Below, piece by piece: positions 22,488 to 31,469 of a stretch of DNA of 34,369 nt. The notes below the pieces were generated by a model, which was not told the origin of the DNA, ran no database searches, and saw nothing but the letters and a program-made list of their open reading frames with translations. Source of the DNA: Bacteroidales bacterium UBA6828 (GTDB taxonomy: Bacteria > Bacteroidota > Bacteroidia > Bacteroidales > Paludibacteraceae). A program made the translations under genes and the position numbers. Within the stretch, counting starts at the first letter, position 1. Each line of letters begins with the position of its first letter. The stretch is taken from the NCBI GenBank assembly GCA_002452095.1, contig DKEG01000013.1, forward strand, positions 13,602 through 47,970. The letters are read 5' to 3'.

Positions 22488-25400
22488 ATGAAAACTAAAT
22501 ATATATTCTTCTCGTTAGTCGCCCTTTGTATGCTGTCGGCTTGTGCGAAGGATGAGGAAGTGGCTATCACTACCGTACAAATCAACAACCTATCCATAGC
22601 CCCGCAGTACACTCGCTCTGCTTTTGCGTGCGATTTGGTTGCTAATAGTCCTATTGCCGATGTCGAATTGCAATATAGTACCGACTCGCTTTTCGGGGAA
22701 GGTCTGTACCAAACGTTTCAGTTGAACCAAAACGAGCACCATTATACGGCGAACCTTGAACCCTTGCAACAAGGGCAGACCTACTATGTGCGCTACAAGG
22801 TGTTCAATTCGTTCAACTCGATGATACCTGCTCGGGTAGATACCTTCCGCACTCGGGCTTATACCTTACCTTCTGTGCGTACCGACTCGGTTACGCATAT
22901 CACCACTCATTCTGCCGATTGCTATTTTACCCTCACCGATTGGGGCTGCGATTCTCTGCCGTCGGTTGGTATCTGTCGTTTTTCTATACCTTCCGGTTAT
23001 ATCAATTTGCCCTATACAGATTCTCTATCGGATTCTACTTTTGTCTGTTCGCTCTCAGATCTAACCGATGGCAAGACTTATTCGGTCTATGCCTTTGCCA
23101 AGAATGCCCAAGGCACGGCATATAGCGAGAAAGTGATTACATTCACTACGATTGCTATTGTACCACCTACTATTACAACCGCCGATGTTACGGCTATCTC
23201 TTATACCTCCGCCGTCTGCGGTGGCGACATCTCTTCCGATGGTAATGCCGAGGTTACGGAGCGGGGGATCTGCTATGCTACTACAGCGCAACCTACCACC
23301 CAAGATTCCGTTATCTTATGTGGAAGCGGTACAGGTTCTTTCTCTACCGTATTGCCTAATCTACAAGATGGCGTAACCTACTATGTCCGTGCGTATGCCA
23401 CCAACGGAAAAGGTACTGCGTATGGCGATCAAAAGACATTTACGACAACATCATACTATGCACCTACGGTTAGTACCAATGCTCCACAAAACATATCTTT
23501 CACTACCACCACTTGTGGTGGCAAGGTGCTTACTGATGGTGCGTTGAGTATTACAGATAAGGGTATCTGCTATGGTACATCGCCTTCACCGACTGTCAAT
23601 AGTCAGAAAATATCTTGTGGTACAGGTTTAGGAGATTTTACATGTACATTGTCTAATCTGCGCGATAGTACGGTTTATTATGCTCGGGCGTATGCTGTCA
23701 ATGCAAAAGGCATTGCGTATGGCGAGCAGGTTAGTTGGCGCACCAAAGGGTATGTTCTGCCTACGCTTAGTACGATTGCTGCATCAAATATCACATTTAC
23801 CTCCGCTACCTGTGGTGGTAGTATCACTTCCGACGGCAATGCTGAGATTACTTCTCGTGGTGTTTGCTATAGTACCAAAAGCAAACCTACTATCTCGAAT
23901 AGTAAGGTTACAAGTGGTAGCGGAACAGGTACATTTACTTGCAATCTGACCAACTTGTCCGATGGCACAACTTATTATGCTCGTGCGTATGCTACCAACA
24001 AAAAAGGAACGGCGTATGGTGCACAAATCAGTTGGACAACCAAAGCATACACACGGCCTACTGTTAGCACTATAGAAGCACAGAATGTAAGTTATACTAC
24101 CGCTACTTGTGGGGGTAATGTTACCTCTGATGGCTCTTTATCGGTTACTTCCCGTGGCATTTGCTATAGTACAAAAAGTAATCCTACAATAGCGGACAAT
24201 AAAATTGTTAGTGGCAGTGGTGTAGGCTCATTTTCTTGTACATTAACTAACTTGTCCGATAACACAACTTACTATGTTCGTGCTTATGCAACAAACAGCA
24301 AAGGAACTGAATATGGAATGCAACAAGTCTTTACCACATTGACATACTCTTTGCCATCTGTCACAACTTTGGATATTACAGACATAGGTTGTAACTCCGC
24401 TTCTTGTGGGGGAACTATAGTGTCTGATGGAGGAAAAAATGTTATTTCTTGTGGTATCTGTTATAGTGTATCTCCGAATCCTACACTTTCCGATAATAGT
24501 ATTCCAGGTAATAATACTCCAAATTTTGATTGCCATTTATCAGATCTTTCAACATTTACGACTTATTATGTTCGTGCTTATGCTATCAATGAAAAGGGTA
24601 CTACCTATGGTGAGGAGAAGATTTTTTGTACGGAACAACCAACTTTTTCACCTGATAATGTTAGTGAAAAGGTAATATTCTCAAAGGGAAACTTGCAATA
24701 TCAACCGAGTACTAATACATGGCGTTTTGCTGAGCATCAGTATGATCTCATTGAATATCCTGATTATAGCAATATATCTTCTGGTTATACAGGTTGGATA
24801 GATTTGTTTGGTTGGGGAACCGGAAATCATCCGACTGATACAAGTATGGATAAAGAGAATTATAAGACTTATGTAGATTGGGGAAATAATACTATTGATA
24901 TGGATGCGCCTAATACTTGGTTTTTGTTGCATTCATCTAACTGGAGATACATATTGTATGTTCGTCCCAATGCAGACAAATTATTTGGTTGTGCTACCAT
25001 TGATGGCATCCATGGTTTAGTCCTTTTGCCGGATAATTGGGAGAAACCTAGCAAAGTATCATTTACTCCAAGTACCGAATTGGGACTTATTTATGACACA
25101 GAAATATGGAATAGTAATAGATACTTTAATGTTCCTGGCGATAATTTTAATCACAACAATTATACAATTTCTGAGTGGCAAATTATGGAGGCTTCTGGGG
25201 CTGTGTTTTTGCCGGCAGTCGGATGGCGCAAGGGAGTTACGTGGTATAACTACAATTATAGCGGTTCTTATTGGACGGCAGAATCGTCGACTGATACTAC
25301 TTCTTATCATATAAGTTTTGGTCCCCAAGATGTTTCTTGGTATTTAGGGGAGTATAATTATTGTGGTCTTTCTGTGCGATTAGTTCGTTGCAACTATTGA
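22488..25400 (+). CDS. Surface lipoprotein with seven fibronectin-III-like repeats and a C-terminal SKGNLQY domain
   Basis: A 970-residue lipoprotein. The lipobox LSAC places lipidated Cys at residue 19, and the following AKDEE fits the acidic Bacteroidota lipoprotein export signal for display on the cell surface. Residues about 30-229 hold two diverged and residues 230-724 five well-conserved FN3-like repeats of exactly 99 residues each, with recurring motifs TCGG, RGICYST, SGSGTGTF, TTYYVRAYATN and KGTAYG. The C-terminal 246 residues are module C (VIFSKGNLQYQPSTNTWRFA, WIDLFGWGTGNHP, VDWGNN, GLVLLPDNW, LSVRLVRCNY), shared with the protein encoded at 20511. A likely adhesin or sensor on a stalk. 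The last kilobase is AT-richer than the first. Confidence 0.88.
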   Translation: MKTKYIFFSLVALCMLSACAKDEEVAITTVQINNLSIAPQYTRSAFACDLVANSPIADVELQYSTDSLFGEGLYQTFQLNQNEHHYTANLEPLQQGQTYYVRYKVFNSFNSMIPARVDTFRTRAYTLPSVRTDSVTHITTHSADCYFTLTDWGCDSLPSVGICRFSIPSGYINLPYTDSLSDSTFVCSLSDLTDGKTYSVYAFAKNAQGTAYSEKVITFTTIAIVPPTITTADVTAISYTSAVCGGDISSDGNAEVTERGICYATTAQPTTQDSVILCGSGTGSFSTVLPNLQDGVTYYVRAYATNGKGTAYGDQKTFTTTSYYAPTVSTNAPQNISFTTTTCGGKVLTDGALSITDKGICYGTSPSPTVNSQKISCGTGLGDFTCTLSNLRDSTVYYARAYAVNAKGIAYGEQVSWRTKGYVLPTLSTIAASNITFTSATCGGSITSDGNAEITSRGVCYSTKSKPTISNSKVTSGSGTGTFTCNLTNLSDGTTYYARAYATNKKGTAYGAQISWTTKAYTRPTVSTIEAQNVSYTTATCGGNVTSDGSLSVTSRGICYSTKSNPTIADNKIVSGSGVGSFSCTLTNLSDNTTYYVRAYATNSKGTEYGMQQVFTTLTYSLPSVTTLDITDIGCNSASCGGTIVSDGGKNVISCGICYSVSPNPTLSDNSIPGNNTPNFDCHLSDLSTFTTYYVRAYAINEKGTTYGEEKIFCTEQPTFSPDNVSEKVIFSKGNLQYQPSTNTWRFAEHQYDLIEYPDYSNISSGYTGWIDLFGWGTGNHPTDTSMDKENYKTYVDWGNNTIDMDAPNTWFLLHSSNWRYILYVRPNADKLFGCATIDGIHGLVLLPDNWEKPSKVSFTPSTELGLIYDTEIWNSNRYFNVPGDNFNHNNYTISEWQIMEASGAVFLPAVGWRKGVTWYNYNYSGSYWTAESSTDTTSYHISFGPQDVSWYLGEYNYCGLSVRLVRCNY
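23175..24659 (+). repeat. Five in-gene tandem repeats at an exact 297-bp period
   Basis: Repeat starts fall at 23175, 23472, 23769, 24066 and 24363 with no length change between units (99 codons each). Units 3 and 4 of the array (23769 and 24066) are the most alike at the protein level; the last unit has lost several Gly/Cys consensus positions. Such strict phasing suggests recent expansion or homogenisation by recombination. Confidence 0.9.
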
Positions 25401-25439
25401 AATCTTTTTTGTTGAATAATCTATGTAAAAATACTACTT

Positions 25440-26399
25440 ATGAATAGTTACAATAAAATGAACGAAATGTTAAGTGCTCGTCCACAACGCCTCTATATGT
25501 ACTTTAAGGCAGAGGGCGCAGAAAAGTTCTTAGAGAACCACAACCTTAAATTGTCAGATCCTCGCAAATGCAATGATCCTTTTGAGTGTGCAATTGATTA
25601 TAATGCCTCTCTCAAAACTACAGGATACATAGATGAAAATCCCTACTATGAGCAACTTAACGAACTATATGTTAGAGATTTGCAAGCCAAATGGTGGAAA
25701 GCGCATAAACACTTGCGCATATCTTGTTTTACAAAAGAGGCAACCAATATCTTGATGTGGGCATATTACGCAGATGGGCAGAAGGGCATTTGTATAGAGT
25801 TTGATCCAAGTAAAGACCCTTTGTTCTTTGAAAATCTGCGAGAAGTAAAATACAGAACTAAACTTGCAACAATCAATAAAGGTTGCGGAGAAGAACTCGA
25901 TTATAGTGAAATTCTTATAACCAAGGCAATGCAATGGCAGCACGAGAAAGAGTGGCGTGTGATTTTCAAGGACCTCTATAGCGATTTCTTTCCGATTAGT
26001 CCACAAGCCATTACAAGTGTGATATTTGGCTGTGCGTCTGCCAGTTACTATAATGATTACGGAATGTCCGGTACTTATGAACGCATATTCCAATTATTGC
26101 AACGACCAGAATACGCTCATATACAGTTGCAATGTATTTCGCAAGAAACCGATACATTTAAGTTGCAGTGTCGTAAGATGCCTTTCTTTGTATTTATGAA
26201 AGACCAGCACACGATTTCTATTATCTCTACTCGACAACAGTGTTTACAAATTAAGAGGTATAATGATAATCGAGATCTAATTTATGAAGCCTCTGTCTGT
26301 CAGTGGGAGAAAACCATTATAACACTGCCCAATGGCTATTATTTGATTAGTAATGCGGTGGACAACAATACTGTCCTTGTGCAGATTTTTGACGAATAA
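25440..26399 (+). CDS. DUF2971 family protein
   Basis: A 319-residue cytosolic protein with no signal peptide. The DUF2971 pattern is clear: RLYMYFKAEGAEKFLENHNL (short first strand and helix), LSDPRKCNDPFEC (the L-x-D-P-x-x-x-N-D-P-F-E motif), CFTKEATNILMWAYYADGQKGICIEFD in two pieces (CFTKEATNILMWAYYAD, GQKGICIEFD), and W(Q)HEKEWRVIF near residue 178. The last 80 residues are an added domain of unknown type. DUF2971 proteins are frequent near defence genes; their activity is not settled. It stands alone in an AT-rich block and is the first of three cytosolic/membrane genes set among secreted-protein genes. Confidence 0.85.
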   Translation: MNSYNKMNEMLSARPQRLYMYFKAEGAEKFLENHNLKLSDPRKCNDPFECAIDYNASLKTTGYIDENPYYEQLNELYVRDLQAKWWKAHKHLRISCFTKEATNILMWAYYADGQKGICIEFDPSKDPLFFENLREVKYRTKLATINKGCGEELDYSEILITKAMQWQHEKEWRVIFKDLYSDFFPISPQAITSVIFGCASASYYNDYGMSGTYERIFQLLQRPEYAHIQLQCISQETDTFKLQCRKMPFFVFMKDQHTISIISTRQQCLQIKRYNDNRDLIYEASVCQWEKTIITLPNGYYLISNAVDNNTVLVQIFDE

Positions 26400-26419
26400 C
26401 AGAAAAAATTATACCGAAT

Positions 26420-27085
26420 ATGCCACAGCATTTTTCAATTACAAAGAAAGAGGTGTTTAATACGCCCTATCTTAAGGTTGAACTATGGGACAATAGTAAG
26501 TCTCAATTACAAGCAATCAAGCAACTATTAGAAGAAAAATCACATTGTGTGCGTAGATGTAATATCACGCATAACCGACAAGATGACCTAACAATATACA
26601 TAAAAACTCTTTCTACAATAGAAGAGGCTTTTGATGAAGTTAAGAATATACTTAACTCCCACTTTGGCAATGGTGTATTGTCCAACGATGCTATAGAGAA
26701 TACGAATTGTGTCTTAAATGAATTGGTATCCTATCCGAAACCATTGGAATTGTACGAGAAAGCCATAGATGGTTTTCAAAAGCAGCAAGATTATCGTCAT
26801 GCTATGGATGACCTGCGATTATCCTTAGAATTGCTGCTAAAGGATGTCCTATTTAATAAAAAATCGCTTGAAAAGCAAGAGAAAGATTTGACAGCGCATT
26901 TAGGAAGAGGAGGAATATCTACGGAAATAATTGCAGGCATTACTGAAGAAATGAAGGCACTATGTCGCTATTTTAATGAACATGAGAAGCATAAGGATGA
27001 TATCAAGATAGACGATATAGATTGTGTCATACATTGGGTGTCGAATATTATGCATGTTGTAATGTCTGTAAAACCTGCAAAATGA
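26420..27085 (+). CDS. HEPN-like protein with a possible abortive-infection C-terminal domain
   Basis: A 221-residue cytosolic protein. The first 85 residues are an alpha/beta domain of unknown type. Residues about 108-215 are all-helical with the layout of HEPN/Abi-C-like domains: YRHAMDDLRLSLELLLKDVL, KSLEKQEKDL, GISTEIIAGITEEM, RYFNEHEKHKDD and a final CVIHWVSNIMHVVMSV helix. RYFNEH gives an R-x4-H (Arg183, His188), a candidate HEPN RNase motif, though it may only be the N/H-rich loop of non-catalytic relatives. The stop overlaps the start of the next gene as ATGA, so the two are translationally coupled. Function in defence is an inference from fold and neighbours. Confidence 0.6.
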   Translation: MPQHFSITKKEVFNTPYLKVELWDNSKSQLQAIKQLLEEKSHCVRRCNITHNRQDDLTIYIKTLSTIEEAFDEVKNILNSHFGNGVLSNDAIENTNCVLNELVSYPKPLELYEKAIDGFQKQQDYRHAMDDLRLSLELLLKDVLFNKKSLEKQEKDLTAHLGRGGISTEIIAGITEEMKALCRYFNEHEKHKDDIKIDDIDCVIHWVSNIMHVVMSVKPAK

Positions 27086-27963
27086 ATAAACGTTATATAA
27101 TCTTGGGTAGTGTCCTTGTAATATGTATCATCTCGATATATATCGTTGTTTGTATATTCACTCACAATGGTTATTGTGTTGCTTGGAAAACACCGATCAA
27201 CCATGAAGGAACGACTACATTCGTGGGCATATTGTCTTTGATCGTTATTCCTACCATTACGCTCATAAGTGTTTTTGTATATTATGCTACATTGAGTGAA
27301 CAGCGAGAACAAAATCGCCTATTGCAATCGCAGCATTTTATAGAACAATGGCAAGTCTTAGTCGCACAGCAAATTGCAATTAGAGATAATACTACCTTGA
27401 CATTACCTATATTACAGAACGCTTTACCTGCGCAGCAAACATTTACAGGTGTGTATTGTTTTAAAATGATATGGGTAATGTATATCCGATTAGTAGAAGC
27501 AATAAAAAGTAATTATGATTATTCAGATTGGGAACGAATAGAATCAGAATATGATGGACTTTATGTGGATTTTACAGGGGAGTTAGCATGTATGGAACAC
27601 TATGAACCCGAAAAATATGCGAAATTACGCCAAACTAATTACGAAAAATTACAAGTAGCCTATATCGGTAATTGCTTTGATATACGGGGAAATAACCCTG
27701 CAGATATATCCCCGACGAACGAGGCTTTTAGACTTATATATGAGCGATATTTCCGCTTGTCTTCGATATACTATTCGCATCTGTGCAGTATGCTGCTATT
27801 TTTGCAGCAAAATAAATCGTTTTATAAGGACAGAATTGATGATTGCATTAGTATTCTCAAGTACAACCTCTGCCAAGCCGAGTTGTTGCTCATCAAACAA
27901 TACGCCGAATACAACAAACAGAATAAAGAACTTATACTAAACTACCTTTTCAAACACAAATAG
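27082..27963 (+). CDS. Two-TM protein resembling putative phage abortive infection proteins (putAbiC)
   Basis: A 293-residue protein. The start is ATG 27082, which overlaps the upstream stop as ATGA; an in-frame start 60 bp earlier would lie deep in the upstream gene and add a non-hydrophobic Cys-rich leader. Membrane segments lie at about residues 4-25 and 50-70, followed by a charged coiled segment (TLSEQREQNRLLQSQHFIEQ) and a helical domain. The C-terminal pattern IYYSHLCSMLLFLQQNK ... ILKYNLCQAELLLIKQY is what I associate with the putAbiC family, where Y-x-x-H-L ... L-x-x-x-L-x-x-x-E-L-L-L is conserved. It precedes the caspase gene by 4 bp. Function is inferred. Confidence 0.65.
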   Translation: MNKRYIILGSVLVICIISIYIVVCIFTHNGYCVAWKTPINHEGTTTFVGILSLIVIPTITLISVFVYYATLSEQREQNRLLQSQHFIEQWQVLVAQQIAIRDNTTLTLPILQNALPAQQTFTGVYCFKMIWVMYIRLVEAIKSNYDYSDWERIESEYDGLYVDFTGELACMEHYEPEKYAKLRQTNYEKLQVAYIGNCFDIRGNNPADISPTNEAFRLIYERYFRLSSIYYSHLCSMLLFLQQNKSFYKDRIDDCISILKYNLCQAELLLIKQYAEYNKQNKELILNYLFKHK

Positions 27964-27967
27964 TATT

Positions 27968-29620
27968 ATGAAAAAGTCAATCCTATTTTCTCTTTGCGTG
28001 CTGGTGGCGAGTGGGCTATTGGCACAATCGAATGTCAGTGCGCCGATGAACTTCCATATCGTGCGCGGTACTATCCCGCCTGTCCTCAGTGTTGTCCCCG
28101 GGTCGGTACAGTTTATCGATGAGGATGGCAATGGTGTGATTGATGCCAACGAGCGGTGTAAGATACGCTTTCAGGTTACCAACTCGGGGCGTGGCGACGG
28201 TTATGCCTGCGTGGCAAAGATATCGGGTGTGGGGGCTACGCAAGGGCTGATACTGCAAAATGTGTCCCTTCCCGTTATCCCGAAAGGCACCACGCAGTGG
28301 ATAGAGATACCCATCCAAGCCAATGCTTCCACCGTTACGGGTGATGTTACGCTCAGTATGTATGTGGACGAGCCGAACGGCTATGGCACCGACCAGATCA
28401 AATCGACTATCGGTACGCACCGCCTCAAGACCCCTATGGTGAATGTGGCGAGTTATAAGATAGTGGGCGACCAGTCGGGTGTATTGGAGCGGCGCAAGCC
28501 TTTCCACTTGCAGATCATCGTGCAGAATATGGACCAGGGCTTGGCGGAGAATGTGGGTGTAGAAATCAAACTGCCAAAGAATATGAACCGTATCGGTGGT
28601 GATATGGAGAATATCACCATCCCCTCGTTGGCTGCCAACGAGACGCGTATGTTCGACTACGAACTGATTACCAACCAAGAAGCAGCGGAGAACTTAGATG
28701 TGCAGGTGGCACTCTCCGAGAAGAAAGGCTATGCCAAAGGTGAGATGGTGTCGCTGACGCTCGGGCAACATGTGGGCAGTACGATAGAGATGAATGTCGC
28801 CCGCAAAGATGCCGAAGTGGAGATTAAGCGTGCCTCGCTGATTGCCGATGTGGACGAGAATATACCCATTACCGACATCCGCAACGACAAGACCTTTGCC
28901 GTTATCATTGCCAACGAGAACTACCAGTCGGTAGCCTCGGTGCCCTTTGCGCTCAACGACGGTAATATCTTCTACGAGTACTGCACAAAGACCTTAGGTA
29001 TTCCCGAAAAGCATATCCACCTTGTTCAAGACGCTACGGGCAACCAACTCAAGGCGCAAGTGTCGTGGTTGGAAACTATCACCGAGGTGTATGAAGATGC
29101 ACACATCATCTTCTACTATGCCGGTCATGGTATTCCCGACGAGAGCAGCCGCACCGCTTATCTGTTGCCTGTGGACGGTATCAGCACCGATATATCTACG
29201 GGTTACAAACTGGATAACCTGTATGCCTCGCTCGGGCAGATGCATACCGCCAATGTAACCATCTTTATGGATGCCTGTTTCTCGGGCAGTAAGCGTGAGG
29301 AGGGTATGCTGGCTTCTGCGCGTGGTGTGGCTCTCAAAGCCAAGAACGGTGTGCCGCAAGGCAATATGGTGGTGTTTTCTGCTGCGCAAGGCGATGAGAC
29401 AGCCTATCCCGACAAGGAGAAACAACATGGTATGTTCACCTATTATCTGCTCAAGAAACTGCAAGACACACGCGGTAATGTAACCTTGCAGGACCTCGGC
29501 AACTATATCTCCGCCAATGTGCGCAAGCAGTCAATTGTCCTCAATGGCAAACTGCAAACACCGTGCGTCATCCCCTCGGCTACGGTGGGCGACAGTTGGC
29601 AGAGTTGGACACTCAAATAG
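27968..29620 (+). CDS. Secreted caspase-like (peptidase C14) protein
   Basis: A 550-residue protein with a signal peptide (cut near GLLAQ, residue 20). Residues about 45-285 hold two CARDB/Ig-like units (VQFIDEDGNGVIDANERCK, TNSGRGDG; later PFHLQIIVQNMDQGLAENVG). The caspase-type domain is at about residues 315-545: FAVIIANENYQ, then the catalytic His in YYAGHG (His387) and catalytic Cys in DACFSG (Cys437), both in their canonical contexts. Caspase-like (metacaspase) domains in bacteria are mostly cytosolic; a secreted form with adhesion-like domains is typical of Bacteroidota surface loci. It belongs with the LPP20/DUF4384 genes by family association and is followed by a transglutaminase-like gene 9 bp away. 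Confidence 0.9.
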   Translation: MKKSILFSLCVLVASGLLAQSNVSAPMNFHIVRGTIPPVLSVVPGSVQFIDEDGNGVIDANERCKIRFQVTNSGRGDGYACVAKISGVGATQGLILQNVSLPVIPKGTTQWIEIPIQANASTVTGDVTLSMYVDEPNGYGTDQIKSTIGTHRLKTPMVNVASYKIVGDQSGVLERRKPFHLQIIVQNMDQGLAENVGVEIKLPKNMNRIGGDMENITIPSLAANETRMFDYELITNQEAAENLDVQVALSEKKGYAKGEMVSLTLGQHVGSTIEMNVARKDAEVEIKRASLIADVDENIPITDIRNDKTFAVIIANENYQSVASVPFALNDGNIFYEYCTKTLGIPEKHIHLVQDATGNQLKAQVSWLETITEVYEDAHIIFYYAGHGIPDESSRTAYLLPVDGISTDISTGYKLDNLYASLGQMHTANVTIFMDACFSGSKREEGMLASARGVALKAKNGVPQGNMVVFSAAQGDETAYPDKEKQHGMFTYYLLKKLQDTRGNVTLQDLGNYISANVRKQSIVLNGKLQTPCVIPSATVGDSWQSWTLK

Positions 29621-29629
29621 GCGTGCTCT

Positions 29630-31084
29630 ATGAAGCAACTCATTGCTACCATAAGTGCTTTGTGCCTCTCTGTATCGCTGTCGGCACAATCGTTCGAGGA
29701 GCAGTATCGCGCGTTTCAGCAATCGGCAAAGCAGGAATACGAGGACTTCCGCAAGGCTGCCAACGAGAGTTATGCGCAGTTCTTGCAAGCCGCATGGGAG
29801 TACTACCATGCCGCCCCCGCTATCCCGCAGCCCAAGGAGGAACAGGTGCCGCCCGTGGTGTATGAGCCGCCTGTGGTAGCACCTGCACCGCAGCCCTTGC
29901 CTTACGAGGATGTGGCACCCGCTCCGCAACCTGCACCGCAGCCCGAACCGATTGCGCCCGTCATCGAAAACGATGACCATACAGTGCCGGCGACTATATC
30001 GTTCTTCGGTACGCAGATGGCTTTTCGCACCCCCGCGTCGGTATCTTCCCTGCATCTCTCGGACATAAGCGGGCAACAGTTAGCCGCTGCGTGGGAAATC
30101 CTGTCGGGCAACGATTACAACAACCTGCTTTACGATTGCTTGTCAGCGCGCACTCGGTACCAACTGTGCGATTGGGCGTATCTAACTGTGTTGCAGCGGT
30201 TGTCGGCTACGCTCTGCGGAGGACAGACCAACGAGGCGGTGCTCTTGCAAGCGTTTCTCTATGCCAACTCGGGCTATCAGATGCGCTTGGCGGCTTCGCA
30301 AGACGGCAGGTTGTATATGCTGGTGGGCAGCAAGTACATCCTGTACGACAGGGGATATTTTGATGTAGAAGGCACGCTTTTCTTCCCGCTGGAAGAGATT
30401 ACAGATGGTGTGTCGATATGCGCTGCTAAGTTCGACCAGGAGCAGGCACTAACCCTTCAGATAGGGCAGGAACAACGCTTTGCCTGCTCTGCTACGCAGC
30501 CTATCACACGCACTTCGCAAGACGGACTGTCGGCAAGGTTCACTATCAATCGCAACTTGATAGACTTCTACAACGAATACCCTACGGGGCAATGCGGTGA
30601 GGACTTTGGTACGCGTTGGGAGGTGTATGCCGATACGCCAATGCCCAACGCCGTCAAGCAGCAACTCTATCCCGCTTTGCTCGCAGGTATTCGCGGAGTG
30701 CCCGAGGCGCAGGCGGTCGGTAGGTTGCTCCATTGGGTGCAGACGGCTTTTGAGTATGAGTACGATGATAAGGTATGGGGACACGACCGCGCGTTCTTTG
30801 CCTCCGAGTCGCTCTATTACCCTTATTGCGACTGTGAAGATAGAGCCATTTTGTTCTCTCGTCTGGTACGTGACTTGCTGCAACTGGATGTGGTGCTGCT
30901 CTACTATCCCGGGCATTTGGCAACAGCAGTTTGTTTTCATCAAGACATCCGTGGCGATTACCTGATACGCGACGGCAAGAAATATACAATCTGCGACCCG
31001 ACCTATATCGGTGCTCCTCTCGGTGCAACCATGCCGGGCATGGACAACCAAACCGCTAAAGTGATTACGCTTAAAAAACAATAG
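29630..31084 (+). CDS. Secreted transglutaminase-like cysteine protein
   Basis: A 484-residue protein with a signal peptide (cut near VSLSAQ, residue 20). A Gln/Glu/Tyr-rich helix (about 21-60) is followed by a Pro-rich linker (about 62-110, PPVVAPAPQPLP type). The C-terminal 130 residues carry a transglutaminase-like triad: Cys402 in CDCEDRAIL, His429 in YPGHLATAV, Asp456 in ICDPTY. This DCED context is that of the bacterial transglutaminase-like cysteine proteinases rather than crosslinking enzymes. The middle (about 115-340) is a separate beta-rich domain I do not recognise. Last gene before the intrinsic terminator at 31100. Likely acts in the periplasm or at the surface with the caspase-like protein, which is inference. 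Confidence 0.85.
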   Translation: MKQLIATISALCLSVSLSAQSFEEQYRAFQQSAKQEYEDFRKAANESYAQFLQAAWEYYHAAPAIPQPKEEQVPPVVYEPPVVAPAPQPLPYEDVAPAPQPAPQPEPIAPVIENDDHTVPATISFFGTQMAFRTPASVSSLHLSDISGQQLAAAWEILSGNDYNNLLYDCLSARTRYQLCDWAYLTVLQRLSATLCGGQTNEAVLLQAFLYANSGYQMRLAASQDGRLYMLVGSKYILYDRGYFDVEGTLFFPLEEITDGVSICAAKFDQEQALTLQIGQEQRFACSATQPITRTSQDGLSARFTINRNLIDFYNEYPTGQCGEDFGTRWEVYADTPMPNAVKQQLYPALLAGIRGVPEAQAVGRLLHWVQTAFEYEYDDKVWGHDRAFFASESLYYPYCDCEDRAILFSRLVRDLLQLDVVLLYYPGHLATAVCFHQDIRGDYLIRDGKKYTICDPTYIGAPLGATMPGMDNQTAKVITLKKQ

Positions 31085-31099
31085 CCGTTTTTAAGAGAA

Positions 31100-31146
31100 A
31101 GAGGCTGTCTAACATGAAAAATTTGTTGGGCAGTCTCTTTTGTTTT
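31100..31146 (+). terminator. Intrinsic terminator closing the surface-protein operon
   Basis: AGAGGCTGTCTAAC (31100-31113) pairs with GTTGGGCAGTCTCT (31125-31138) over 14 positions, using three G-T pairs, around an 11-nt loop, and is followed by TTTTGTTTT. It lies 16 bp after the stop of the transglutaminase-like gene. Confidence 0.85.
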
Positions 31147-31361
31147 GCATCATCTTATTGCTGCGCAGGGGGCTCCGTTGTGCTGTGATTGTCTCCGTAA
31201 ATGGCGGTTGAACGACAGCGACAAAAGTGAGGATGATATGCTGATCGCTATCCACAATTAAATCCATTTCCCAATCTCCAAGGCGATACTTTTTTAGTCT
31301 GTTTTCTTGCCAATCCCCAATAAATGGCGCACCTTTGTTCCGAAGTTAGTTGTTTACTCAT
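31109..31361 (-). pseudogene. IS30-family transposase remnant, N-terminal fragment
   Basis: Read on the minus strand from ATG 31361 the product begins MSKQLTSEQRCAIYWGLARK, the start of IS30-type transposases (HTH region). After TKK the frame shifts at an A6 run; one A fewer gives YRLGDWEMDLIVD and HIILTFVAVV, the beginning of the DDE catalytic domain. So about 100 codons between the HTH and the DDE start are deleted, a frameshift is present, and the rest of the catalytic domain is missing. No full terminal inverted repeats were identified. IS30-family elements such as IS4351 are well known in Bacteroides. Confidence 0.75.
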
Positions 31362-31469
31362 AACAATACAAAATTAACTAATTCCTCGGGATGGCACAAA
31401 TCCGTGGCAAGTTCAACTTGGAAGTGCAAAAATAGTGGTTCAAAGGAATATGTTTTATAGGTAGCATGG

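Noticed and set aside
26420..27085. Confident call of an active HEPN RNase
   Set aside because: Only one R-x4-H is present, its place in the helix cannot be fixed without structure, and related domains without activity have similar His/Asn-rich loops.
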